The translations under genes were made by a program, and so were the position numbers. The notes under the pieces are model-generated. The model ran no database searches. It was not told where the DNA came from and worked only from the letters and a program-made list of their open reading frames with translations. A stretch of DNA of 29,394 nt from an uncultured Lachnospiraceae bacterium (GTDB lineage Bacteria > Bacillota > Clostridia > Lachnospirales > Lachnospiraceae): the NCBI GenBank assembly GCA_910589075.1, contig CAJUSK010000006.1, forward strand, positions 1 to 29,394. Reading direction: 5' to 3'. Shown in pieces: positions 7,035 through 16,007 of this stretch. How positions within the stretch are numbered: the first letter of the stretch is position 1; each line of letters begins with the position of its first letter.

Positions 7035-7745
7035 ATGAGTAAAACACCAACACCACACATCGGAGCAGCAAAGGAACAGATCGCAAAGACCGTATTGATG
7101 CCAGGGGATCCGTTGCGGGCAAAGTTTATTGCGGAGAATTTTCTAGAGAACTGGGAGTGCGTGAATACAGTCAGAAATATGCTTGCGTTCACAGGTGAGT
7201 ATCAGGGCAAGAGAGTGACGGTATCAGGCGGCGGCATGGGGATGCCTTCGGTGGGAATCTACACATATGAACTGTTTCATTTCTATGAGGTGGATCAGAT
7301 CATCCGAATCGGCACGGCAGGAACATTGAGCGACCGGGCAAATCTGCGGGATGTGGTCATCGGCGTGGGAGCGAGCACGGATTCTGCGTATGCTGCCCAG
7401 TATCAGCTGCCGGGCACTTTTGCACCGATTGCGGATTTTGACCTGGCGAGAAAAGCGGCGGAGACAGGAGAGCGTCTGGGTATCCGTACAGTAGCGGGGA
7501 ATATCCTTTCTTCCGATATTTTCTACAATGACAATGACCAGGCGCTGCAGAAGTGGGCAAGTATGGGAATACTGGCTGCGGAGATGGAGGCGGCGGCGCT
7601 GTACATGAATGCGGCCAGAGCCGGAAAACGGGCGCTGTGTATGCTGACCATTTCAGACGCACCGTTCAGAGGGGAATCCCTGTCCATCGAGGACCGTCAG
7701 ACGGGCTTTACGGATATGATGAAAATCGCACTGGAGATTGCATAG
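7035..7745 (+). CDS. deoD: Purine-nucleoside phosphorylase, DeoD type
   Basis: 236 residues, the normal length of hexameric DeoD. It cleaves purine (deoxy)nucleosides with phosphate to the base and (deoxy)ribose 1-phosphate in the cytoplasm. Visible motifs: VLMPGDPLRAK at residues 17-27 (phosphate-binding GDP), RNMLAFTG (about 43), GGGMGMPS (about 65), RIGTAGTL (about 87), and EMEAAALY with ISDAPFRGE in the C-terminal third (substrate-binding glutamates and the catalytic aspartate). AAAAGGAG lies 9 bases upstream. It is the first gene of a tightly spaced operon for nucleoside uptake and catabolism. Its product enters DeoB, encoded five genes further on. Confidence 0.97.
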   Translation: MSKTPTPHIGAAKEQIAKTVLMPGDPLRAKFIAENFLENWECVNTVRNMLAFTGEYQGKRVTVSGGGMGMPSVGIYTYELFHFYEVDQIIRIGTAGTLSDRANLRDVVIGVGASTDSAYAAQYQLPGTFAPIADFDLARKAAETGERLGIRTVAGNILSSDIFYNDNDQALQKWASMGILAAEMEAAALYMNAARAGKRALCMLTISDAPFRGESLSIEDRQTGFTDMMKIALEIA

Positions 7746-7765
7746 AGAAGAAAGCGGGTGGGCAA

Positions 7766-8788
7766 ATGAAAAAATGGAAAAAGATCATACCGGCGGTTCT
7801 GTCAGCTTGTTTGCTGGCAGGCTGCGGTGTGGCCAAAGAGGATGAGTCGGTTTACCGGGTGTCCATGGTGGCGGGTACTGGCGGAATCAATGACCAGTCT
7901 TTTAATCAGTTGTCATGGGAAGGTTTGCAGCGGTTCGGGGAACATTCGGGTGCGGACGTGCGGGTACTGGAGTCCAAGCAGGCTTCGGATTATCTGACGA
8001 ATATCGACAGGGCGACAGACACCTATTCTGATCTGGTGTGGGCACTGGGATATTCGCTGGCAGACCCTATGCTGACCATTGCGAAAATGAATCCCGATAT
8101 TAATTTTGCCATTGTGGATTTTGGATTTGACGAGAGTCCCCACAATGTTACGGGGGTGGTGTTCCGGGCACAGGAATCATCTTTTCTGGTAGGCTATATT
8201 GCAGGCATGACGACCCAGACGGACAAGGTGGGGTATGTGGGGCCCATGAAGAGCTTTCTGAATGACCAGTTCCAGTATGGCTATATTGGCGGTGTGGCTT
8301 ATGCGGCCCATGTCCGGGGAAGGGAGATCGAGGTGCAGTCGCAGTTTACGGAGAGCTATTCCGATGCGGCGAAAGCAAAGGCCATTGCCAATAAAATGTA
8401 TTCCAACGGATGTGATATTATTTTCCATTCCGCAGGTGGTGCAGGATACGGTGTCATCGAGTCGGCAAAGGAGAACGGGAAATATGTGATCGGTGTGGAT
8501 ACGGATCAGTCTTACCTTGCACCGGACAATGTGCTGACTTCAGGGATGAAAAATGTGGATATTGCGGTGGACCTGGTGTCTACCATGGCGATGGGAGGTG
8601 AGGAAATCGGCGGGCAGACTTACAGCTATGGATTAAAGGAAGGGTGTGTGGGGATACCGGCCGAAAATCCGCTGATGGATCCGGAGGTCTATGAAAAGGC
8701 AATGGAAATACAGGAGATGATCATTCAGGGTGAACTGGTTCCGCCGTCGTCGGAGGAAACGTATCAGGCATTTCTGGAAGGTCTGTAA
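7766..8788 (+). CDS. BMP family nucleoside-binding lipoprotein (ABC transporter)
   Basis: 340 residues from the ATG at 7766, 20 bases after deoD. The frame is open upstream, but this start gives a proper lipoprotein signal: MKKWKKIIPAVLS, then lipobox LAGC with Cys20. The mature part has the Bmp/PnrA fold: VAGTGGINDQSFNQLSWEGL, GYSLADPM, NFAIVDFG, GFLVGYIAG-like SFLVGYIAGM, FHSAGGAGYG and IGVDTDQSYLAP (only key runs meant). Such proteins capture nucleosides outside the membrane for the ATPase and two permeases encoded next. The ribosome binding site (GGGTGGG) is weak, suggesting coupling to deoD translation. Confidence 0.93.
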   Translation: MKKWKKIIPAVLSACLLAGCGVAKEDESVYRVSMVAGTGGINDQSFNQLSWEGLQRFGEHSGADVRVLESKQASDYLTNIDRATDTYSDLVWALGYSLADPMLTIAKMNPDINFAIVDFGFDESPHNVTGVVFRAQESSFLVGYIAGMTTQTDKVGYVGPMKSFLNDQFQYGYIGGVAYAAHVRGREIEVQSQFTESYSDAAKAKAIANKMYSNGCDIIFHSAGGAGYGVIESAKENGKYVIGVDTDQSYLAPDNVLTSGMKNVDIAVDLVSTMAMGGEEIGGQTYSYGLKEGCVGIPAENPLMDPEVYEKAMEIQEMIIQGELVPPSSEETYQAFLEGL

Positions 8789-8806
8789 AAACAGGAGAGA
8801 AGGAAG

Positions 8807-10348
8807 ATGGAAATAAAAAAAGAGTATGCGGTGCAGATGCACGATATTACGATCCGGTTCGGCTCTTATACCGCACTGAATCAGGTGCAGCTGGACGTAA
8901 AAAAAGGGTCCATCCACGCGGTTCTGGGGGAAAACGGCGCTGGTAAGACAACACTGATGAATATTCTTTATGGGCTGTATCAGGCAAATGAAGGGGAGAT
9001 TTACTTATACGGGGAAAAAGTGGAGATGAGAAATCCCAATGTGGCTATTTCTCATGGAATCGGTATGGTGCATCAGCATTTTATGCTGGTGGATACGTTT
9101 ACCGTAACGCAGAATATTATTCTGGGGCACGAAACCACAAAAACAGGCGGGGTGGTGGATTTGAAGCGGGCCCGGTCGGAGGTTATGGAGATTGTCAGAA
9201 AGTATGGGCTGGAAGTGGATCCGGATGCTTATATTTCAGATATATCCGTAGGTATGCAGCAGAGAGTGGAAATCTTAAAGGCTTTGTACCGGGGCGTGGA
9301 TATTCTGATCCTGGATGAGCCCACAGCGGTGTTGACGCCGCAGGAAATCAATGATCTGATCGCAATTATGCATAAGCTGGTGGAAGATGGTAAAACCATT
9401 ATTATCATTACCCATAAGCTGAAAGAGATTAAGGCGTCTGCGGATTATTGTACCATTATCCGCAGGGGATCCTATATTGATACGGTGGATGTGGGAAAGG
9501 TCACACAGGAGGAACTGGCGGATATGATGGTGGGCCATCGGGTGAAGCTGGTGGTGGACAAGGAAAAGGCGCAGCCGGGTGATGTGGTGTTTGAGGTAGA
9601 TAAGCTGACAGCCAGGGACAGCCGGGGCGTTTATGTCCTGAAAGATATGTCGCTGAAAGTCCGGAGGGGAGAGATTTTCGGAATTGCCGGCATCGACGGG
9701 AACGGACAGAAGGAGCTGGTGGAGGCCATTACCAATCTGATTCGGGTGGAGAGCGGCAGCATTAAAATCAATGGCAAAAACATTGAGAACCGGACGACAC
9801 GGGAGACTATGGACGCGGGGATTTCCACCATCCATGAAGACCGGCAGAAACGCGGCCTGGTGCTGGATTTTTCTGTGGAAGATAATGCTGTGCTGGATAC
9901 GTATATGAAGGAACCTTTTTCCCGCAAACATATTCTGGACAGGAAGGAAATCCGAAAGTTTGCGTCAGGTTTATTAAAAGATTACGATGTCCGGCCGGAT
10001 TCCTGTGAAGAGTTGGCTATCAGAGGACTTTCCGGTGGTAATCAGCAGAAGGTCATTATCGGTCGGGAGATTGCCAACAATCCGGATCTGCTGATTGCGG
10101 TTCAGCCTACCCGCGGCCTGGATGTGGGTGCGATTGAATATGTCCATAAGATGCTTGTGCGGGAGCGGGATAAGGGCAAGGCAGTGCTTCTGATTTCGCT
10201 GGAACTGGATGAGGTGATGAATGTTTCCGACACCATCGGGGTTATTTATGCCGGTTCCATCCGGTGTACGTTTGAACAGGGAGAGGTGGATGAAAAGACC
10301 ATCGGACTGATTATGGCAGGAGGGACATTAGATGGAAAAAACAGTTAA
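8807..10348 (+). CDS. Nucleoside ABC transporter, duplicated ATP-binding protein
   Basis: 513 residues with two ABC domains in one chain, as in sugar and nucleoside importers of the RbsA/NupA class. Domain 1 has Walker A GENGAGKT (41-48), signature SVGMQQR and Walker B ILILDEPTA. Domain 2 (from about 265) has a degenerate Walker A, GIDGNGQKE, lacking the usual lysine-serine, with signature LSGGNQQK and a weakened Walker B, LLIAVQPTRG. Only the first site is therefore expected to be fully catalytic, which is usual for this class. AGGAGAGAAGG lies upstream. The 3' end overlaps the permease gene by 17 bases, so the two are translationally coupled. Confidence 0.96.
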   Translation: MEIKKEYAVQMHDITIRFGSYTALNQVQLDVKKGSIHAVLGENGAGKTTLMNILYGLYQANEGEIYLYGEKVEMRNPNVAISHGIGMVHQHFMLVDTFTVTQNIILGHETTKTGGVVDLKRARSEVMEIVRKYGLEVDPDAYISDISVGMQQRVEILKALYRGVDILILDEPTAVLTPQEINDLIAIMHKLVEDGKTIIIITHKLKEIKASADYCTIIRRGSYIDTVDVGKVTQEELADMMVGHRVKLVVDKEKAQPGDVVFEVDKLTARDSRGVYVLKDMSLKVRRGEIFGIAGIDGNGQKELVEAITNLIRVESGSIKINGKNIENRTTRETMDAGISTIHEDRQKRGLVLDFSVEDNAVLDTYMKEPFSRKHILDRKEIRKFASGLLKDYDVRPDSCEELAIRGLSGGNQQKVIIGREIANNPDLLIAVQPTRGLDVGAIEYVHKMLVRERDKGKAVLLISLELDEVMNVSDTIGVIYAGSIRCTFEQGEVDEKTIGLIMAGGTLDGKNS

Positions 10349-11450
10349 AATACTAAAGAAACCAATGGCCGCCACTCTGCTTGCCATATTCTTCGGTTTT
10401 GTTGTGGCAACGGTGATTCTGGCAGCTTCGGGTTATCATCCGTTTGAAGCCTTTGGGGCGCTGCTTTCCGGTATTTTCGGAAGGCCCAAGTATATATCCA
10501 ATGTGATCATCAAAAGTACGCCCATTATTCTGACGGGTGTCAGTGTGGCATTTGCTTATAAAATGGGGCTGTTTAATATCGGCGCGGAAGGACAGTTCAT
10601 TGTAGGCGCGGTGGCAGCCAATATTGTCGGGATTGTGTGTGATTTTCCTGCGATCATTGAAATTCCGCTGGTATTGCTTGTGGGTGCGGCAGCAGGTGCG
10701 CTCTATGGCGGAATTTCCGGATGGCTGAAGGCGAAATATCATATCAATGAAGTAATCATCGGCATTATGTTAAACTGGATTGCATTGTATCTGTCCAATT
10801 TTGTATGTAATATTGATCGTTTTCATAAGCCGGATTCGGATGGGACTTATGCCATTCATGAATCAGGGTTTATCTCCTTCTTTACCAACTGGAAGACGAC
10901 AGAAGCGGCGGCAGATTTTGTGCGGAATCATCCCATCATAGGAGACATTCTGCGTACGGATGCCAATGCGGGAATCCTGATTGCCATTGGGCTGACTTTT
11001 GCAGTCTCCTTCCTGCTCTATAAAACCACGAAGGGATATGAACTGCGGGCCGTGGGGAGCAACCGGGATGCGGCGGAGTTTGCAGGGATCAACGTGGGGA
11101 AAAATATGGTGCAGACGATGCTGATTGCAGGCGCTCTGTCTGGAATCGCAGCGGCCATCTCCATTGCAGGAAATAATCCCCACGGGATTTCTCAGCTTTC
11201 AGCCTTTGAATCCAACGGTCTGAACGGTTTGTCGGTTGCGTTTATTGCGGGCGGTTCTCCTGTGGGATGTATCTTTGCAGGCTTGTTGTTTGGTGGGTTA
11301 TTGTATGGCGGACAGTCCATTCAGTATATGGTGGGTGCGCCTTCGGAAATTATTAACATACTGATCGGTACGATTGTATTTCTGATTGCATTGAAGGATA
11401 TGGTTCCTGTACTGGTTGAGAAAATGTGGAAAAGAGGTGCTAAATCATGA
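10332..11450 (+). CDS. Nucleoside ABC transporter permease 1
   Basis: 372 residues with 8-10 membrane segments, belonging to the branched-chain/ribose type permease family (BPD_transp_2). Key runs: YKMGLFNIGAEGQF near residue 75 and LRAVGSNRDAAEFAGINV near residue 235, the cytoplasmic coupling loop that contacts the ATPase. It forms the transport channel together with the next gene product. The start lies inside the ATPase gene with AGGAGG about 9 bases before it, and the 3' end overlaps the next gene by 4 bases (ATGA). Confidence 0.95.
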   Translation: MEKTVKILKKPMAATLLAIFFGFVVATVILAASGYHPFEAFGALLSGIFGRPKYISNVIIKSTPIILTGVSVAFAYKMGLFNIGAEGQFIVGAVAANIVGIVCDFPAIIEIPLVLLVGAAAGALYGGISGWLKAKYHINEVIIGIMLNWIALYLSNFVCNIDRFHKPDSDGTYAIHESGFISFFTNWKTTEAAADFVRNHPIIGDILRTDANAGILIAIGLTFAVSFLLYKTTKGYELRAVGSNRDAAEFAGINVGKNMVQTMLIAGALSGIAAAISIAGNNPHGISQLSAFESNGLNGLSVAFIAGGSPVGCIFAGLLFGGLLYGGQSIQYMVGAPSEIINILIGTIVFLIALKDMVPVLVEKMWKRGAKS

Positions 11451-12364
11451 TGAATACAATTACATTGCTGTTGGGGGTAACGCTGTTGTATTCCACGCCT
11501 ATGGTATTTGGTGCGTTGGGCGGTGTACTGTCCGAGCGGTCGGGGGTTGTCAATATCGGTATCGAGGGCATGATGACTTTTGGCGCCTTTGCCGGCGCGG
11601 CGGCGGGGTATTACAGTGGAAATCCGTGGGTCGGTGTTCTGTGTGCAGCGGCAGCAGGGGGGATTCTGGCTCTGCTCCATGCCGTGGCAGCGATTTCATG
11701 CCAGGCAGATCAGACCATCAGCGGTGTGGCCATCAATCTTCTGGGGCCGGCTCTGGCAGTCTTTTTCTGTCGGCAGGCATTCGACGGGGCGACCATGTCC
11801 TATCCGGTGGAAAACAAGCTGCCCAAGATGATGGGCAGCGGTGTGGAAGGGATGATGGCCAATCTGAATGTGGATGTGATGGTACTGGTGGCGCTTTTGT
11901 TTGCGGTGGCGATGTGGTTTGTGCTGTATCGCACAAAATGGGGACTGCGGGTGCTGGCAGTGGGCGAAAATCCTGCTGCTGCGGATACACTGGGTATCAA
12001 TGTGTATAAAACCCGTTATGCCTGTGTGATTTTGTCGGGCATACTGGCAGGTATCGGCGGCGCAACGGTGACACTGGGGATTGTGGCGCAGTTTACCCAG
12101 ACTTCTATTGCCGGTCAGGGCTTTATCGCGCTGGCAGCGGTGATATTTGGTAAGTGGAAACCTTTGGGCGCATATAAGGCATGTCTGATCTTTGGTTTCT
12201 CACAGGCTCTGACGGTAGTTCTGGGCGGTGGGGCACTGGCTGTTCCCACAGAAATTCTGGCAATGTTGCCCTATGTGCTGACAATTATCATTTTAATTTT
12301 GTTTATCGGCAAATCTGTGGCGCCTAAGGCGGATGGGGTGCCGTACGTGAAGGGTAAGAGGTAA
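11447..12364 (+). CDS. Nucleoside ABC transporter permease 2
   Basis: 305 residues, hydrophobic throughout. It is the shorter partner permease usual in NupP/NupQ-like importers. Key runs are SERSGVVNIGIEGMM near residue 30 and LRVLAVGENPAAADTLGINV near residue 168, the coupling loop. RGAGK-like AGQGFIALA follows. It overlaps the upstream permease by ATGA, giving one-to-one coupled synthesis. The next gene, deoB, starts 5 bases later. Confidence 0.95.
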   Translation: MMNTITLLLGVTLLYSTPMVFGALGGVLSERSGVVNIGIEGMMTFGAFAGAAAGYYSGNPWVGVLCAAAAGGILALLHAVAAISCQADQTISGVAINLLGPALAVFFCRQAFDGATMSYPVENKLPKMMGSGVEGMMANLNVDVMVLVALLFAVAMWFVLYRTKWGLRVLAVGENPAAADTLGINVYKTRYACVILSGILAGIGGATVTLGIVAQFTQTSIAGQGFIALAAVIFGKWKPLGAYKACLIFGFSQALTVVLGGGALAVPTEILAMLPYVLTIIILILFIGKSVAPKADGVPYVKGKR

Positions 12365-12368
12365 AAAA

Positions 12369-13559
12369 ATGAGCAGATTTAAACGGATATTTACAATCGT
12401 GATTGATTCGCTGGGCGTGGGTGCGCTGGAGGATGCGGCGGCTTACGGTGATGCGGGAACGGACACGCTGGGGCATATTGCACAGTCCGCTTCTTCTCTG
12501 AAGATTCCCAATCTGCAAAGGCTGGGCATGGCGAATCTGCATGAACTGGCAGGGACAGAACCGGCAAAGAAGCCGTTGGCTTATTATGGGAAGCTGCGGG
12601 AGGCCAGTACAGGCAAGGATACTATGACCGGGCATTGGGAAATGATGGGGCTTCATATTACAAAGCCGTTTCAGACGTTTACGGAAACAGGATTTCCCCA
12701 GGAATTGCTGGAGGAACTTTCTGCAAGGACGGGACGGACGATTATTGGAAATAAGAGTGCAAGCGGGACAGAGATTTTGGACGAACTGGCAGAAGAAGAG
12801 ATTGCCACAGGGCATATGATTGTTTATACATCGGCAGATTCAGTGCTGCAGATTTGTGGCAATGAGGAGACGTTTGGCCTGGAAGAGTTGTATCGCTGCT
12901 GCGAGATTGCCAGAGAGATTACGATGAAGGATGAGTGGAAGGTGGGGCGGGTCATTGCCCGACCTTACATTGGAAGGAAAAAAGGAGAATTTCAGCGTAC
13001 CAGTAACCGGCATGATTATGCGCTGAAGCCATATGGACAGACAGCGCTCAATGTGTTAAAGGACGCAGGGCTGGATGTGATTTCTGTCGGAAAGATATTT
13101 GATATTTTCGACGGGGAAGGTCTGACCGAATCAAATAAGTCAAAGAGTTCGGTGCATGGCATGGAGCAGACAATGGAGATTGCAGGCAGGGACTTTACAG
13201 GTCTGTGCTATGTGAACCTGGTGGATTTTGATGCGTTGTGGGGCCACCGCAGAGATGTGGAAGGCTATGCGGGTGAACTGGAACGGTTTGATGAGAAACT
13301 GGGAGAGCTGCTTGCGCTGCTGCGGGAGGATGATCTGTTGATTCTGACTGCGGACCATGGAAATGATCCCACACATACGGGAACGGATCATACAAGAGAG
13401 AAGACTCCGTTTCTGGCGTATTCACCATCGTTCCAGGGCGGCGGTGCGCTGGAAGAGAGTGAGAATTTTGCGGTGATCGGTGCTACGATTGTGGATAATT
13501 TTGGCCCGGAAATGCCAAAAGGGACGATTGGAAAGTCTGTTTTGGAGAAGCTGGTGTAG
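12369..13559 (+). CDS. deoB: Phosphopentomutase
   Basis: 396 residues, the full family length. It interconverts (deoxy)ribose 1-phosphate and 5-phosphate, linking the phosphorylase to the aldolase. It belongs to the alkaline phosphatase superfamily. Visible: metal ligand Asp in TIVIDSLGVGALEDA (residue about 13), phosphothreonine region STGKDTMTGHWEMMG (about 80-94), NLVDFDALWGHRRD (about 285), and the metal-binding LTADHGNDPTHTGTDHTRE (about 324-342). GTAAGAGGTAAAAAA precedes the start. It sits in the operon between the transporter and deoC. Confidence 0.97.
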   Translation: MSRFKRIFTIVIDSLGVGALEDAAAYGDAGTDTLGHIAQSASSLKIPNLQRLGMANLHELAGTEPAKKPLAYYGKLREASTGKDTMTGHWEMMGLHITKPFQTFTETGFPQELLEELSARTGRTIIGNKSASGTEILDELAEEEIATGHMIVYTSADSVLQICGNEETFGLEELYRCCEIAREITMKDEWKVGRVIARPYIGRKKGEFQRTSNRHDYALKPYGQTALNVLKDAGLDVISVGKIFDIFDGEGLTESNKSKSSVHGMEQTMEIAGRDFTGLCYVNLVDFDALWGHRRDVEGYAGELERFDEKLGELLALLREDDLLILTADHGNDPTHTGTDHTREKTPFLAYSPSFQGGGALEESENFAVIGATIVDNFGPEMPKGTIGKSVLEKLV

Positions 13560-13586
13560 AGAAGGCGGAACAGGAGTAAGGGGATC

Positions 13587-14228
13587 ATGGAGAAGAAAGA
13601 TATTTTAAAGAAGGTAGATCATACATTGCTGGCGCAGACGGCCACACGGGAGGAGATTCGTACCATTTTAGATGAAGGAATCCGGTGTGAAGCGGCTTCG
13701 GCCTGTATTCCTGCGGCTTATGTGAAGCAGGCAGCGGACTATGTGGAAGGAAAACTGCCCATCTGCACGGTGATCGGTTTTCCCAATGGTTACAGTACGA
13801 CGGCAGCGAAGGTGTTTGAAGCCAGGGATGCTGTGGCGAACGGCGCTTCAGAAGTGGATATGGTTATCAATATCGGATATGTGAAAGACGGACGTTATGC
13901 GGAAGTACTGGATGAGATCCGTCAGGTGCATGAGGCATGCGAAGGGAAGATTTTGAAGGTGATTATTGAAACCTGTCTGCTGACAGAAGATGAAAAGAAG
14001 AAAATGTGTGAAGTTGTCACAGAATCGGGGGCGGAATTTATAAAAACTTCCACTGGGTTTTCCGCAGGGGGCGCTACCTTTGCAGATATTTCCCTGATGA
14101 AAGAATTTGTGGGAAAAGAGGTCAGGATAAAGGCTGCAGGCGGCATTGGTTCGTTTGAAGACGCAGAAGAGTTTATCCGTCTCGGTGCGGACAGGCTGGG
14201 AACCAGCCGTCTGGCGAAAGGAGTATGA
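13587..14228 (+). CDS. deoC: Deoxyribose-phosphate aldolase
   Basis: 213 residues, close to the bacterial norm. It splits 2-deoxyribose 5-phosphate into acetaldehyde and glyceraldehyde 3-phosphate. The Schiff-base lysine lies in EFIKTSTGFS (residues about 151-160), with the second conserved lysine in RIKAAGGIG (about 180) and VDMVINIGYVKDG (about 90) lining the TIM barrel. The start is preceded by AGGAGTAAGGGGATC. The stop overlaps an ATG of the next ORF. A cytidine deaminase is not present in the operon. Confidence 0.97.
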   Translation: MEKKDILKKVDHTLLAQTATREEIRTILDEGIRCEAASACIPAAYVKQAADYVEGKLPICTVIGFPNGYSTTAAKVFEARDAVANGASEVDMVINIGYVKDGRYAEVLDEIRQVHEACEGKILKVIIETCLLTEDEKKKMCEVVTESGAEFIKTSTGFSAGGATFADISLMKEFVGKEVRIKAAGGIGSFEDAEEFIRLGADRLGTSRLAKGV

Positions 14229-14233
14229 TCAAA

Positions 14234-14845
14234 ATGGATACACAAATGATTGTGGAACTGGTGGGGTATTTTGCTTCACTGCTGGTACTGGTATCTTTTC
14301 TGATGACCTCCGTGATCAAATTGCGGATTGTGGATTCCATAGGGGCGTTGATCTTTGCAGTGTATGCGGTAATTATCCGCTCATACCCCACAGCGTTAAT
14401 GAATCTGGCTCTGGTGGGGATCAATATGTATTATCTGTATAAGATTATCAAATCACCCAGAAGGTATGCGGTCATAACCGAGGAGCCGGGCAGCGCTTCC
14501 CTTGCGTATTTTCTCAAGTACTATGGAGAGGACATTCAGAAGTGTTTTCCGGGATTGGCCTTTGAAAAGTCCGGGATGAATGCGGCCTATATGGTTGTGC
14601 ATGATACGGTTCCGGCAGGAATTCTGCTGGGAAGGGATCATCAGGACGGAAATTTTGAGATTTTTCTGGATTATGCCACGCCTCAGTATCGGGACTGCTC
14701 AGTGGGAGAATACCTGTATGCGGAACTGGGCGGGAGGGGGATTGAGCGTATTTCATTCCCTGATGTGCCTGCGGAGCATGAGGAATACCTGAAAAAGACA
14801 GGATTTGTGAAAGAAGACGGAGTGTATGGGAAGCGGCTGAAATAG
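14234..14845 (+). CDS. YgjV-like membrane protein with acetyltransferase-like C-terminus
   Basis: 203 residues from the ATG at 14234, preferred because AAAGGAG lies 10 bases upstream. The ATG at 14225 would be too close. Residues about 1-70 form three membrane segments resembling the YgjV family (ELVGYFASLLVLVSFLM, VDSIGALIFAVYAVI, then MNLALVGINMYYLYKII). Residues about 85-203 are soluble and look like a degenerate GNAT fold, with VGEYLYAELGGRGIERI and YLKKTGFVKEDGVYGKRL typical of the last helix and strand. The canonical acetyl-CoA loop is not evident. As the last operon gene it may act in nucleoside or sugar export or sensing, but no function is known. Confidence 0.75.
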   Translation: MDTQMIVELVGYFASLLVLVSFLMTSVIKLRIVDSIGALIFAVYAVIIRSYPTALMNLALVGINMYYLYKIIKSPRRYAVITEEPGSASLAYFLKYYGEDIQKCFPGLAFEKSGMNAAYMVVHDTVPAGILLGRDHQDGNFEIFLDYATPQYRDCSVGEYLYAELGGRGIERISFPDVPAEHEEYLKKTGFVKEDGVYGKRLK

Positions 14846-14912
14846 CAGGCTGTGAAAGGATCGACAACAGAAAGCACTCCAGGCAGACGTTGGATTGTCT
14901 GTGAATGAACTG

Positions 14913-14940
14913 GCGGAGGCAGATGGCCTCCGCTGTTTTG
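14913..14940 (+). terminator. Terminator of the nucleoside operon
   Basis: Perfect GCGGAGGC/GCCTCCGC stem with a 5-base loop, followed by TGTTTTGTT. It ends 105 bases after the last stop. Confidence 0.8.
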
Positions 14941-14946
14941 TTGTTT

Positions 14947-15291
14947 CATAGGAAAGTACGTCCTATGAAACAAAAGGGATGCGCAGCTTCGCGCGCGGAA
15001 CAAAAGCTGCGCTTTTCGGATAATTTGGACGCGAGAGTGTGCGAAGCGCACTTTTGTTCTTTCATAGGAAAGTACGTCCTATGAAACAAAAGGGATGCGC
15101 AGCTTCGCGCGCGGAACAAAAGCTGCGCTTTTCGGAAAATCTGGACGCGAGAGTGTGCGAAGCGCACTTTTGTTCTTTCATAGGAAAGTACGTCCTATGA
15201 AACAAAAGGGATGCGCAGCTTCGCGCGCGGAACAAAAGCTGCGCTTTTCGGATAATTTGGACGCGAGAGTGTGCGAAGCGCACTTTTGTTC
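14947..15291. repeat. Three tandem copies of a 116-bp hairpin-rich repeat
   Basis: Copies at 14947-15062, 15063-15178 and 15179-15291 differ at only a few bases (for example GATAATTTGG versus GAAAATCTGG). Each contains an inverted repeat TTTCATAGGA/TCCTATGAAA with a 7-base gap. A second one, GCGCAGCTT/AAGCTGCGC, is followed by TTTTC, and a short GTGCG/CGCAC hairpin is followed by TTTTG. Minus-strand ORFs across the array repeat the same residues and are by-products. The array fills most of the 600-bp gap between the nucleoside operon and the next gene. The remainder (15295-15397) shows nothing recognisable. Confidence 0.9.
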
Positions 15292-15397
15292 ATGGGAGAA
15301 CAGATAACAGGGAAACGCGAAGCGGAGAGGAAGAAATTTAACAGAAATTTGATAGAAATATACATGTGATTGTGGTATTTTAATATACGAGAACGAT

Positions 15398-15426
15398 TTG
15401 GCAATGGTGATGAAGAATTTTAATAT
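15398..15426 (+). promoter_or_regulatory. Promoter TTGGCA-17-TAATAT before the second SUKH gene
   Basis: Good hexamers at ideal spacing. The start site falls about 20 bases before the ATG at 15453. Confidence 0.55.
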
Positions 15427-15452
15427 AATTCCAATGATAAGGAGGAATGGAT

Positions 15453-16007
15453 ATGCCCGTTTACGAGTCGGGGGATTATGAAACTGTGATAAAACGGATT
15501 CAGGAGAAGACTGATGCACTTCGTCTTGAGATGGGCGGATGTCTTTCGGAAGAAACAATCATGGCGTTTGAAGACCGACATAAAATCAAATTGCCGCAAT
15601 CATACCGTTTATTTTTGAAATCTATTGGAAATGGCTGTGCGCATATGTTTGAAGGCTGTCGGCTGAATGCGCTGGAAAGCAGCCCATGCCAGGAACTGTC
15701 TGCCCCCTTTATGCTTGATAAATTCTGGATTTGGGAAGACGACGAAAGGGATTTACATACAATCGAGGCTGAAATGAAAAACCAGGTGTATCGGGGAAAT
15801 ATTGAATTGATTCATCTGGGGTGTTGCATGAGCTATCGTTTGATTGTAACCGGGAAATGCCGGGGTGAAGTCTGGAACTTTACTGATGTGGGCGTACAAC
15901 CCTGTTGTGAGCGGCAAGACTTTTTGGGGTGGTTTGAGTTATGGCTGGATAACCAGGATGAAACAGACTATTTCAAGGACTATGTATATGATGAAGAAGA
16001 TGAATAA
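15453..16007 (+). CDS. SMI1/KNR4 (SUKH) family protein
   Basis: 184 residues from the ATG at 15453, chosen because GGAGG lies 7 bases upstream. The ATG at 15447 has only a 1-base gap. The SUKH signature is clear: LSEETIMAFEDRHKIKLPQSYRLFLKSIGNG (residues about 30-60, key run LPQSYRLFLKSIGNG), a central strand region with VTGKCRGEVWNFTDVG, and the closing FLGWFELWLD helix. The tail is very acidic. SUKH proteins are frequently immunity proteins to nuclease or other toxins, but no toxin is encoded beside it. It overlaps the following lipoprotein gene by 20 bases, so the two are probably co-translated. Confidence 0.85.
   Translation: MPVYESGDYETVIKRIQEKTDALRLEMGGCLSEETIMAFEDRHKIKLPQSYRLFLKSIGNGCAHMFEGCRLNALESSPCQELSAPFMLDKFWIWEDDERDLHTIEAEMKNQVYRGNIELIHLGCCMSYRLIVTGKCRGEVWNFTDVGVQPCCERQDFLGWFELWLDNQDETDYFKDYVYDEEDE

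Noticed and set aside
9275..9931. Minus-strand ORF of 218 codons inside the ABC ATPase gene
   Set aside because: Shadow of a well-supported gene on the other strand; composition rich in His and Gln without a fold signature.
14947..15291. Possible CRISPR array
   Set aside because: The repeats are 116 bp, directly adjoining and without unique spacers; no cas genes are present.
14683..15558. Several minus-strand ORFs of 70-126 codons with repeated residues
   Set aside because: They arise from the 116-bp tandem repeats and have no ribosome binding sites or independent support.
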